From NCBI GenBank assembly GCA_964548165.1, contig CAZJQD010000015.1, positions 1,359 to 65,358 of the forward strand: 64,000 nt of DNA. The letters are read 5' to 3'. Positions 40,101-42,955 of this stretch are shown one piece after another. The notes beneath the pieces are model-generated. The model saw nothing but the letters and a program-made list of their open reading frames with translations, searched no databases and was not told where the DNA came from. This stretch comes from CAZJQD01 sp964548165 [NCBI: uncultured bacterium] (GTDB lineage: Bacteria; UBA8481). The position numbers were made by a program, and so were the translations under genes. Each line of letters begins with the position of its first letter. Position 1 is the stretch's first letter.

Positions 40101-40725
40101 GCTGGACGTAGACGCCGTCCACGTCGAGCGTCTGGCCGGAGCCGTTACTGGTGGTGGTGACGGTCTGAAACATGGCATGCCGCGCGTATTCCGGGGCAAC
40201 GAGGATGAGGTGGGACTCGATCCAGACGCCGCCCGCCGGGACGGTGACGATGGCCGAGGTGTCGACGCGGATCCGCGTGAAGGCGCTGTCATACCAGTAG
40301 ACGACGATGCCCGTGGCGTTGTTGTTGGTCGACGAGGAGCGCTTGTACATGCCGAACTTGAAGGTATCGCCGGCCACGACGGCGATGTAGTTGCGGGTGG
40401 GGGAGTCGTTGGTGATGTTGATGTACATGCCGGTCTGCGAGATGTCGAACTGGAAGAAGCTGGTGTCGAACCGGGGCGTGAGGGTCTTGAAGTAGACGCT
40501 GTCGTCGATGCCGGCGGGATTATTCGACTGCCAGGACCAGCGGCGGTTGCTGACCGCGTTGGTCGCGATCGAGTCGAAGCCGGGATCGAACTTCAAGTAG
40601 CTTCGCATCAGACCGGCGTCGTACGTGACGTTGTAGGCATGGGCGGGGGAGGCGACGTACGTCAACAGGGTTGCCAGTCCTGCGAGCACAAGCAAGCCCC
40701 TCCAACGGGCCCCCATGACGTTCAT
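19183..40725 (-). CDS. Giant exported repeat protein (7180 aa) with FG-GAP propeller and C-terminal sorting-type domain
   Basis: One uninterrupted frame covers 21.5 kb. Residues 1-30 are a signal peptide (LLVLAGLATLLTYVASPAHA). Residues ~31-1130 form a region of beta-rich modules, including two Ig-like copies around 610-760 and a module near 780-890 with WMLWIDVNMDGYADWQLG. Residues ~1132-4655 hold 30 copies, and ~5165-6805 hold 14 copies, of a ~116-residue repeat with a D-x-D-x-N-x-D loop, TGETE, ETGxNSGxFD and AGDTLxVxYxD motifs. Between them lie seven DxDxDGDxD blades (~4660-5045), resembling an FG-GAP propeller, and an Fn3-like module (~5045-5160). The C-terminus (~7078-7180: VYPNPWRPNN...ASGVYYV) resembles FlgD-like/T9SS sorting domains. 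The protein is Asp/Thr/Ser/Val-rich and Cys-poor, and Ca2+ binding is likely. A role as surface adhesin, stalk or matrix protein is inference. The start overlaps the response regulator stop and its stop overlaps the porV-like start. Confidence 0.9.
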   Translation of the reverse strand: MNVMGARWRGLLVLAGLATLLTYVASPAHAYNVTYDAGLMRSYLKFDPGFDSIATNAVSNRRWSWQSNNPAGIDDSVYFKTLTPRFDTSFFQFDISQTGMYINITNDSPTRNYIAVVAGDTFKFGMYKRSSSTNNNATGIVVYWYDSAFTRIRVDTSAIVTVPAGGVWIESHLILVAPEYARHAMFQTVTTTSNGSGQTLDVDGVYVQPLGTASNAFWPIEPRLTANGDTNHLLVNHMPAGFARRTRTGYDPGTRFAVATQDSAAHYGGGATITSYDTYWTLAAGGANATLQGSLNVDSFVTMVSPSTPDGVVGLMRTSHYPVYIRATEQVADGLAGFSNVSINITLNLQKSPEEKVFLRYSTDSWATSTFRRASGTGNETTYTVTIPSVSSFTTYNYYAFTTTADTANGSLTHARAHYVTLSAGDSPLRFTTGAGVGPTINSWHTVQNPAPETGFDADLYMRSVNRTTGDTMWPRSRSTDNPVTFWVGMTPATDTPLARLVYCTSSGQWHAGIAASETRTVGDSIYFRFVLNQADNASFDYTDTVAYYFTLIAPAADSTYVHGNNTVDDISFSDSTKVEATARANPFIYRIRELRPTIDITVPSNNHDTGTASFQIRGTAVGDAQPGDTVVIFRNGVPQDTVFLNASLGFVGWCTIAAKSDSLSVKLTSDSTQTIAWDTHRISLYGTPTITIGINPVNGVETNQAYFQMSGTVTNGRPGDSVTIFVNGQPTDTVQVTATATWNGQVSLLGGATSTVGARLVNFLGNIAWDTPRIVNYDIHRMGGMSWVGILKGDWSKYADTIYNDGTAKYTEVVDDPDSFSGYMYYNKTIDWMWFRIVLDSKDTIAWQHSTDDIRVFGWMLWIDVNMDGYADWQLGLTPFNNGNGLNVMANSNTDQDFSDKTDFQTYAQTESYKSNGSDSIFIQQVPFSDVSGDSDIYLAFGAPLSAFQSPLVAPNKRIYETTPFRILYGTGSSPNAIGRDLSGATQGNEASAFSGAQIVTTANFADGAGDRPGGIVYDTRDALFPTENGTWTVGETIYFSGATWPTGPGRDSITVRIVLTGLDTNTQYSKQGTISYDTVGGFVGRGFWRPTGSGVAAGVYQVWVKHPIAGDTFYLYDQFRLDQVATSIAAWTQAPTQVMAGESILAVLRDTDKNINVATLQAVTALFTNVRTGETELVTLTETGVNEGYFSCTISITGASTDSIAGTGRMFGRAGDTITILYTDASDTVDTALYASVLVAPALTPAAFEFTDAFASGGILLLSEGDTFGIRLIDRGLNRDALHIESYTVRVTNAATAEFEDVILVEVSASADTFFAILATETDVAVLGSNSGKIFGSLTQDLWATFTDPYDGTDVRTDTLTMLGNGKSALRMTDATSTTIDTIPIGGFVYIEVIDRNRNGNPSVKDVIAIALTTSTGDSQTLQILESADNSGIFRSIGLFVTDSGPVTIGDSIIHAPHGAVLACSYVDAFPVGDSTYDTAVAGKSAAAGALIDSTGTAITSQTSADSIRVRVLDLDENKNWATSDTVRVLITNARTGETEYATLIETSVTNGGYETASFRHSQLVADSRSLDSVVMLLHGDTFTLTYVDANDPTDTFLLGAYTFYPAGVLATGTFPPNIRQGDSLVPVIADTDQNLRWDVVETIAVTITNQRTGETEVIILLESGPNSGIFNTTSIRVTRDTTSQVDDDTLFALAGDNITVTYTDPTDPTDVLVSGPFAVYIDSVASSCTGPTTVTIGKFFEPIVTDTDQDLNGTIVNTLLVRVYNSRTGESELFTLNETLENSGEFDGLAITVTSSAADSLVNGKIYAEGGDTLFFVYTDPTDALDACTSAGILVVRDTSPAYGTFPTSVKIGDSVLTTISDTDQNRSELVADTILVIYTNNRTGETEAVILYETNAYSGAFDSPLMRVSSNLADSADNDTLYALAGDTITIRYTDPYDTAQIVTSSPITVYWDTSTSNGTFPVTVRSGDSIVPVIRDTDQNLDGTRVETISITVTNGRTGETELVVLYETDSNSGIFDVTQIPVRESIGDSVDNDTLYALAGDTITVQYVDPTDPTDSLTGGPFSVVHDTTASAGTFPSFVRIADSIVPIVRDSDQNFSGLRVETVTILVTNSRTGETGLVILYETDSNSGIFDVTSIWTTPNIADSALNDTLYAQVGDTFTLLYTDPTHASDTLAGGPIPVYPTFAACTAVFPTTVTLGESLVPTITDTDRNLSAFVVDTIAVMVTNHRTGETEVVILFESGTNSSLFDSTVIFVTANLADSADNDTIYALAGDTLTIFYVDASNPNDTCLSAAITVTTSSSNGILSADSRVTLGDSFWVTVLDTNVNQNGAVQETLSVVVTNPATGETEVLVLYESGTASPLFDSVALATSGNIADSVSGDTRMYVRAGDTLVVYYVDPYNAADTRLSETTVIRPVPTTADSRVTSTQLYQGDTLSGVYILDGNRNLDIDLVDTLLVIVRNATTGETETITLHETGVNSGVFDSALVGTSSDSADSLSGTGRLYIRSGDSIVVDYADPWAAADTLVTIAITARAATTSTVAMDSRFILGDSVFITVHDGDANRDPALQESVTVTVTNPVTGETESVTLWEIGVNSGSFDTAGLGTTSNPADSASVSGTLYVRPGDTLALFYQDRYFATDSSRLDTGYARPRPATSSITSDTLVYLGDTLMSVFLTDTSANLDVDIHDSVTVTVINHRTGETEIATLHELGINGNIFDSAVVATSTDSTDSISGNGRLYGIPGDTIQVLYTDPYNAADTCATTLITLYPPFSRSLLTVGPTVTVGESFYVVLRDTDVNFNAALQETVSVTVTNPATGESATVILWEQGVNSGIFDSIPVWVTGNIADSISGNDTFYARSGDTFLITYLHAGTTDSSRVDTLVVVPVRTAADSRVTILQVFQGETISGVFIFDADRNQDIDLIDTLAVIVRNIQTGETEVVTLFETGVNSGVFDSSLVLTTKVIGDSLTVGLLYIGAGDSVVIDYADSRSPIDTLVTIPILARGATVSTVAMDSQFRIGDSIFITVTDGDANRDVLLQESVTVIVTNPASGETESIVLWEIGINSGIFDTAGLGTTANIADSLSLTSTLYARPGDTLSLYYQDRLIASDSARLDTPVARPQNSTSSSSFNPDTVVRGDSVRGVFITDPDRNLDADLVDSVQVVVTNSRTGETETVFLYETGPNSGVFDSPVIGTTSNILDSVAQNGTLYVRYGDTLLVSYTDTHTTTDTKLIGPITVVPALTASVITSDTRFYVGDSYLIVVTDGDANRDELAFDTVRVMITNPATGETEAVILTESGGANTGIFDVVKLGTTGNPADSASATGTMYVRNGDTLSIVYVDRYNTGDSARVDTGHAVPPATTAESWVNITQLFQGETLGQIFIRDLNRNLDIDLIDSIAVTARNATTGETEVVFLYETGVNSGVFDSDVILTSGNLLDSLSGTGKLYIRAGDSLVVDYLDSTTGGDSLTTNGILGRAATNSTIAMDSQFRIGDSLFITVVDGDNNRSLLLQESVTVVVTNPATGETESIVLWEIGVNSSTFDTAGLGTTSSPADSGSASGTLYVRPGDTLSLFYQDRYVGTDSSRLDTGYALPAQTTATSRVDTLTFNLGDSLAGLFLFDANRNLDVDFRDSLTVIVRNVQTGETETVQLTETGVTFAGFDSVSLAVSKNPSDSGAGSGRLYARNGDSIVMDYADPFAAADSLVSAAILVIEPLTNSATNADSRVRIGDSYFITVRDSDQNRDILVQESVTVTITNPATGETETVTLWEIGVNSGYFDTAGLGTTDNPADSGSTTGTLYLRSGDTLAVLYQDRYTASDSSRVDTGYAYRGASAADSWVNILQLFQGETLTSVFIRDANRNLDVDLIDSIIVIVRNAISGETELVTLYETGVNSGVFDSSLLLVTASAADSLSGSGRLTASAGDSLVVDYIDSTFAPADTLVTIRILVRGATASSITMDTSFRIGDSTFITVTDGDANRDVLLQESVTVTVTNPATGETTVVTLWEVGVNAGIFDTAPLFTSSNPADSLVSTESIYIRPGDTLIATYQDRSITTDSSRVDTAFGRPAPTASSSSYSPDTIRVGDTLTGVFVRDADRNLDADRIDTVQVVVTNSRTGETETVTLYETGVSSGVFDSALIGTSGGIADSLSQGGRLWVRAGDTIVILYTDTRVGVDTAQAGPITVLPILTSAILSTDSRVVIGDSFHIIVTDTDGNRDALAFETVSVVISNLATGETESLVLVESGTASSGIFDITRLGTTGNPADSTSGNGTMFLRAGDTLSVFYQDRFHATDSARVDTGYAVPMDSNSGSFLTETSVRIGDSIIGLYVRDYSRDLDVNITDSITVVIVNARTGETETVILRETTVNSGTFDSLVLGSTANPADSASNSGTLFVRAGDTIFATYQDPATASDSLVSASLLVRPLFSAALLSTDSSFRIGDSLAIVVTDTDANRDILVLDTVTVIITNPATGETEAVTLTESGGANTGVFDVVKLGTTGNLSDSISANGTIYLRAGDTLSVFYQDRYNSADSRTVDTGVALPAVTTADSFMTDTRARIGDTLAGVFIRDRDQNLDVDRLDTITVIVRNEQTGETEPLTLTETGVNSGVFDSFVLYVSAASADSVSGSGRLYARAGDSIQVLYQDPRTSTDSLITDRIRAYFLGWSVVGEPLGTGKGLNLGFLRWADYDRDGDLDLGVMGQDNLTAATRFLLYRNDGENTFSAVAEPMGAGLGLRSGSFDWGDYDADGDLDLVAVGRDNGGNRRLVVFRHDGGGAFTLLAEPMGANAGLDAASTEWGDYDNDGDLDFVASGIDGSGNRRLLIYRNDSGSFSLNAEPLGAGKGLSGDATAGATTRWGDFDRDGDLDLLVAGRDNLTFQPRLLLYRNDRGAFTLAAEPMGAGLGVLDASLAWADFDTDGDLDFAVTGHDGANRRFLVYRNDGGASFSVETQPLGASSGLQYSAVSWGDFDNDGDVDLAVAGHDGSAPRFIIYRNESGRFAIQSEPLGAGTGLGNASLGFADYDRDGDLDLAALGDDGTQKRLLIVQNLETPRANLRAAAPGLVTANGTVFSETVTLAWSPVTTDTTPAAGLTYNLRIGTVPGGANILAADTIVADSTGPLLIGNVQNGDTALFYLRTAGTYYWAAQAVDGGQLRGLWSVEGTFIVVPTTTSTGTFPSAIRVGDSVSAVLRDTDANRVFGSTETLVVTVTNMRTGETEILVLTESGASSATFGGNDTLQATQALSDSLSGNGRLFALAGDTLIIRYSDPQDAWDSVVSNPIPVVIDTTAATGVFPAALKAGDSLSPTITDSDQNLSGTRIDTIQVTVTNRRTGETEILTLVETDSNSGVFNVTRLFLSRSPSDSIDNDTLFALAADTLTVLYVDPNDPSDSVTGGPIVLYEDTTPSSGTFPIAVRLGDSLVPIIRDTDQNLDGKRIDTVSVTVTNLRTGETEVVILHETDSNSGVFDVTVVPVSRTPSDTVDNDTIFAGPGDSIVIRYVDPNDPTDSFSSAEITAFLPATASQLGADSVARIGDSFFIVVRDTDANRDISVFDTVTVVVTNPATGETEAVILIESGGANTGLFNITALPMSGSPSDSTSGSGRLHVRVGDTIAVVYIDRFNPTDSARLDTSLIVPTPSNSGSTVTVLAITVGETITGIFVTDTDRNRDADIIDTVTVTVINERSGETITITLLETGPNTGVFDSGTVRTTDNPADSGPGSGQPLYLRPGDTISVRYVDPADPTDSSRVTSALIATPLPTISILRADGTTLIGDSFYVIVRDTDADRDFNVIDTVLVTVYNPVTGESESVILIESGGANTGVFNVTPLPTSGNPIDSVTGSGRLYVRSGDTLVVFYQDRYNASDSSRLDTPLILPRPTNSGSTVTLPSIVIGETITGIFVTDTDRNRDVDLIDTISITLINERTGETITLVLTETGLSSGVFDSGAVTTSGNPADSGSGQPLYLRPGDTLSVRYIDPGDPTDSSRAVAAITVSPVATASSMTADGLTRIGDSFYVVLRDTDANRDIAVLDTVTVLITNPATGETEAVVLTESGGPNTGIFNVTALPTSGSPADSSTASGRLYVRAGDTLSVTYTDRFTPTDSSRLDTPLIVPTPSNSGSTVTVPAIVIGETITGIFVTDTDRNRDVDIVDSITITLVNERTGETITLTLLETGPNTGVFDSTTVTTSGNPADSGSGQPLYLRPGDTLTVRYTDPGDPTDSSRVTAGITASLSASSSSGIFVTSLSVGDSTRPVVTDTDANRDFARVDTITVTVTNGRTGETSTYVLYETDSNSGVFDVTPIRTSGRASDATFATETLYVRPGDTLVVAYQDATTPTDSTRSGGILVWPDTTGAGGTVSGSVRIGDSITPVIRDTDQNLDVLRIDTIAVIIRNERTGETELVILYETDSNSGVFDVTSLPISRIPGDSVDNDTLYALPADSFTVRYTDPNDPFDSFVLSGGSFIPAPSLATAVYPASVRIGDTVYAIVTDTDRNANGTRTETLAVTILNPRTGEQETLVLTETDSNSGVFNIAGLTVSGSAADSLSHSGLMFAIAADTLVVRYLDPSTPADSLASAGIPVLAPSATSSIDSPPRLVIGDSLPIVVRDSDQNTNGGRIDTIAIVITNNRTGETEILILYETDSNSGIFDVTKLKTSSDPRDSGSNSDTMAFLPGDTVTIRYQDPLTPSDSKAITLTAFPASASSALSCTASLRQGETLYPTVTDADQNLNAFLAETITVVVTNPATGETETIILTETAVNSGIFDIAGLPVSKAPADSLSGSGRLFGRIGDTLSVVYTDPDDLADRKTAVVRVVSTFTGLIQQINVFRTKTGSDTYRFTFVPTGINGETLPGLDGEPFTAEIIDSRGGTGRFTEFRTYLVRDSTNYVYTRAEDAQLWLRVTLVGETYYPNVIITGSGVTPLVIVGRRDTTVSEGVMVIPAGMFDTSGYDLIVEPYFDYATESRVQGQKTDAANDAMRAQGGRTVLPLEVRPEHQFYIRNRATGEYVRQYDTNLTITITYPDLDNNDLVDNTNVEEQTLQMYYLDEDLNRWILVPGTAQDKERNMVTATVNHLTIFTLIGVSANTTAGSVRVYPNPWRPNNGILDDGIEYVAGILNSGILIENVPAGSRLRIVTILGERILDRVFATGGTYQWDVRNEMNRPVASGVYYVIVEAPNGTRLVDKVAVIR
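20310..25240 (-). repeat. Second repeat block of the giant gene: 14 tandem ~350-bp units
   Basis: Fourteen in-frame units are recognised by the TGET/TGES/SGET core and the following E(S/T)G-x-N-(S/T)-G-x-F motif. Units 34/35, 36/37 and 38/39 alternate between two subtypes (NPATGETEAV...ESGGANTG and NERTGETITL...ETGPNTG), giving a ~700-bp higher-order repeat copied three times with visibly high DNA identity. Ends are approximate. Confidence 0.85.
25590..26745 (-). other. Seven FG-GAP/VCBS-type blades inside the giant gene
   Basis: Seven successive copies of a W-(A/G)-D-(Y/F)-D-x-D-G-D-(L/V)-D motif occur about 55 residues apart, each followed by a LLIYRNDxGxF strand. Seven is the blade number of integrin-type FG-GAP propellers, and the Asp-rich loops are standard Ca2+ sites. 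The segment is followed by an Fn3-like module (25230-25590). Confidence 0.85.
26750..37330 (-). repeat. First repeat block of the giant gene: 30 tandem ~350-bp units
   Basis: Thirty in-frame units are counted from the conserved core. The first three are degenerate, especially units 2 and 3, where the core reads TAEFED and TGDSQT. From unit 12 to unit 30 two subtypes alternate strictly. Units 12-15, 16-19, 20-23 and 24-27 form a four-unit (~1.4 kb) super-repeat: for example the QLFQGETL opening recurs in units 20 and 24, with close variants in 12 and 16, and MDSQFRIGDS-type openings in 13, 17, 21 and 25. Boundaries are approximate. Confidence 0.85.
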
Positions 40726-41372
40726 GCGTTGACGAGCTGGCCGATCGGTTTGGGGATGAGCGCGAGGTGAGTGTCCAGGGCACTACTAGTGATCGGCTTG
40801 ACCAGGACATCATCGGCGCCGGCCGCGCGCGCGCTCGCAAGCACGTCCGGCGCCGTGTGCCCCGTGATGATGACGACGCGCGTCGACTCCAGCTCGGGGC
40901 TCAACTTGATCGTCCGGCAGATGTCGCGGCCATCGACGCCGGGCAGTTCGATATCAAGGAAGACCAGCGAGGGGCGATGACGCATGATCTCGACGCCGGC
41001 CTCGAACCCGGTCGAGACGCCGAGCCAGCTGAGCTCGGGGCGGCGATGGGCCGTGTACTGCTTGAGCAGAGCCAGTGTCAGTTCCTCGTTGTCCACGCCG
41101 ATGACGTCGGCTCGGCCCGACGAGACGTGCGGCTCCATGCCGCGCAGAGCGAGAAACTGGAGGAGGTCACGCCCGAGAACGCGACGGTGCCCGCCCGGCG
41201 TGCGGAAGCTGGGGATCAACTTCTTGTCGATCCAGCGTTGAACGGAAGAGGGACTGGCGTGAATGATTCGCGCAATTTCAATGGAGCCGAACATCTGCAT
41301 CGGCTGAATCGGTTTAACGGACCTGCTAGTACTATTTGATACAGATCCCGCATTTGTCTTCGCGCGGTTCAT
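40722..41372 (-). CDS. Response regulator: MerR/excisionase-like HTH fused to a receiver domain
   Basis: The ATG at 41372 follows AAGGAG and gives 216 residues; an upstream TTG lacks a ribosome site. Residues ~27-75 form a winged HTH of the MerR/BldC/excisionase type (SIEIARIIHASPSSVQRWIDKKLIPSF, split as SIEIARIIHAS and PSSVQRWIDKK, then a wing with TPGGHRR). Residues ~88-205 are a CheY-like receiver with D94, phospho-acceptor D140 (FLDIELPGVDG), T170 and K192 (VKP), so phosphorylation looks possible. The order HTH-then-receiver is the reverse of most response regulators. No histidine kinase is nearby. Its stop overlaps the giant gene start (ATGA), so it is the first gene of that operon and a likely regulator of it; autoregulation is inference. 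Confidence 0.88.
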   Translation of the reverse strand: MNRAKTNAGSVSNSTSRSVKPIQPMQMFGSIEIARIIHASPSSVQRWIDKKLIPSFRTPGGHRRVLGRDLLQFLALRGMEPHVSSGRADVIGVDNEELTLALLKQYTAHRRPELSWLGVSTGFEAGVEIMRHRPSLVFLDIELPGVDGRDICRTIKLSPELESTRVVIITGHTAPDVLASARAAGADDVLVKPITSSALDTHLALIPKPIGQLVNA

Positions 41373-41394
41373 GATCTCCTTGACCAATCTGGTG

Positions 41395-41423
41395 AGTATG
41401 CACGTTTCGACGCCAAGCGTAAA
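41395..41423 (-). promoter_or_regulatory. Candidate promoter of the response regulator-giant protein-PorV operon
   Basis: On the minus strand TTTACG (41423-41418) and CATACT (41400-41395) are 17 bases apart, each with four of six consensus matches. The expected transcript would have a ~17-nt leader carrying the AAGGAG site. The 280-bp gap to the divergent FmdB-like gene is AT-richer than its surroundings; I see nothing else in it. Confidence 0.35.
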
Positions 41424-41652
41424 GTGTAATTAGAACTTGCCATCGATGAGGACGGTGGAAAACTAGGGAAATGAAATGAAAGAGTAGCGCCAGAGGCTAA
41501 CTTGTTGATTTGCTGGTGAGAGCGTGGGGAAAGCAGGGTAAGGATCGAGCGATGCTCCGGCCGCAATCGAGGATTTGAGCGCGGTTTCTTGACTGAGGGA
41601 GCACGAATCGCTACATTTCCCGCCTTGATGAGCATCATCTGGAGGTTTTCAC

Positions 41653-42066
41653 ATGCCCATTTATGAGTATGCCTGTCGCAAAGGGCACGAATTCGAGGAG
41701 TTGCAGTCCTTTTCCTCGAAGCCTGTGGCTCGGTGCCCCGAGTGCGGAGGCGAGGCGAAGCGCAAGATTTCGCTCTCCTCCTTTCACCTCAAGGGGAGCG
41801 GTTGGTACCTGACCGACAGCAAGGGGAGCACGAAGGACGCGGGGGGCGCGAAGGATCTGGCCGCCACCAAGAGCGAGGAAAAGGCGTCCGGAACCAAGGA
41901 TCCTGAGGGGGCGAAGCCGGTGGAGACTTCGCCTACTCCGGAGGCCGCAAGTTCCGAGAAGACCTCGGCGCCGGAGAAGATCCCTCCCGTCGCGACGGCG
42001 GCCCAAAAGGCAAAGGCTCCGCGATCCGGCTCTGGCCGCAAGGGGAAGAGCTCCAAGCGACCCTGA
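41653..42066 (+). CDS. FmdB-family zinc-ribbon protein with long low-complexity tail
   Basis: The 137-residue protein starts with the FmdB signature [16 protein letters not shown] (residues 1-16), and a second knuckle CPECGG lies near residue 33. GGAGG precedes the ATG by seven bases. The first knuckle has one Cys where the family usually has CxxCG, so the zinc site is incomplete or uses the His of KGHEF. From about residue 55 the protein is a Lys/Ala/Glu/Ser/Pro-rich, probably disordered tail. The family is widespread and described as putative regulatory proteins; the true role is unknown. It stands alone, divergent from the response regulator operon. Confidence 0.82.
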   Translation: MPIYEYACRKGHEFEELQSFSSKPVARCPECGGEAKRKISLSSFHLKGSGWYLTDSKGSTKDAGGAKDLAATKSEEKASGTKDPEGAKPVETSPTPEAASSEKTSAPEKIPPVATAAQKAKAPRSGSGRKGKSSKRP

Positions 42067-42273
42067 CCTGGAATGTTCAGGGAGATAACCACGGGAGTCT
42101 CGGGGGCACAGAGAAGACCATGGGATTCAAAAGCAGTACAACGATTCGTCCCTGATGCTTTGCTCCACGTGGTCGACCGAGAAGCCTGCTCGCCGATCCA
42201 GCGTTTCGAATCCGCACCTGGCTTCTCTCCGTGTCTCCGCGCTTCAGTGGTTCAACGGTTGCGTCAGGTGGCG

Positions 42274-42870
42274 CTATTTTGCCGCGCGGACCTTCTCGGC
42301 GAGGAGTCGCAGGGCCTTTCCGCGGTGACTGCGCTTCGCCTTCTCGTCCGCCGACATTTCGCCGCCGGTCAGGTTCAGCTCGGGATCCCGGAAGATGGGG
42401 TCGTACCCGAATCCATTGGTGCCGCGCCGCTCGGTGAGGATGACGCCCTCCCAGGTGCCCTCCGCCGTGTAGGCGTCTCCCCCCGGCACGACGAGCGCGG
42501 CAACCGCTCGGTAGCGCGCTGTGCGCTTCTCCTCGGGAACACCGTGAAGCGCCGCGAGGAGGCGGTCGTTGCGATCCTCGTCACTGCTCCCCCACCGCGC
42601 CGAGTGAGCGCCGGGCGCGCCGCCCAGGTGGTCGACCTCGATCCCGGAGTCGTCGGCCACGGCCGCCAACCCGGTCTGTTCCGCGGCGGCGCGCGCCTTC
42701 GCGATGGCGTTCGCCGTGTAGTCGTCGCCCTCGGGCGGGTAACTGATCTTCAGGTCGCGCTCGGAGGGCCGCAAGACGCGCACGCCGGGGAAGAGGACGC
42801 CGAAGATGGCCTGGAGTTCTCGCGCCTTGCCGGGATTCTCCGAGGCCACGAGGATCGCGCTCACGTTCAT
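42274..42870 (-). CDS. rdgB: XTP/dITP pyrophosphatase (RdgB/HAM1)
   Basis: The second of two adjacent ATGs (42870) is chosen because AAGGAG then lies six bases upstream. The 198-residue protein shows the HAM1 motifs: ILVASENPGKARELQ (N-terminal S/T-x-N-x-x-K loop), AVADDSGIEVDHLGGAPGAHSARW near residue 70 (catalytic Asp), and GTNGFGYDPIF and SHRGKAL near the C-terminus. It hydrolyses XTP, ITP and dITP to monophosphates and so keeps deaminated purines out of nucleic acids. It is last in a seven-gene minus-strand run after lpxK. The 207 bases between it and the FmdB-like gene, which converges on it, show nothing clear. Confidence 0.95.
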   Translation of the reverse strand: MNVSAILVASENPGKARELQAIFGVLFPGVRVLRPSERDLKISYPPEGDDYTANAIAKARAAAEQTGLAAVADDSGIEVDHLGGAPGAHSARWGSSDEDRNDRLLAALHGVPEEKRTARYRAVAALVVPGGDAYTAEGTWEGVILTERRGTNGFGYDPIFRDPELNLTGGEMSADEKAKRSHRGKALRLLAEKVRAAK

Positions 42871-42894
42871 CATGTGCTCCTTACTATAAGTGGT

Positions 42895-42955
42895 TTCATA
42901 AGGTCGCCCTCCGGCCTGAAACCGCCTGGAAAGGGCCTTCGGTCGACCTTATGAA
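42895..42955 (-). other. Inverted repeat between lpxK and rdgB
   Basis: TTCATAAGGTCG (42895-42906) and CGACCTTATGAA (42944-42955) are perfect 12-bp inverted arms around a 37-nt loop that has its own GGCC/GGCC-type pairing. One arm overlaps the lpxK stop. It could attenuate or process the message before rdgB; there is no T-run. Confidence 0.5.

Noticed and set aside
19183-40725. CRISPR-like or satellite array in the giant gene region
   Set aside because: The units are ~350 bp, protein-coding and in frame; there are no short identical repeats with unique spacers.
41395-41470. Sigma54-type promoter (TGGCA...) before the response regulator
   Set aside because: The GG-to-GC spacing does not fit the -24/-12 pattern.
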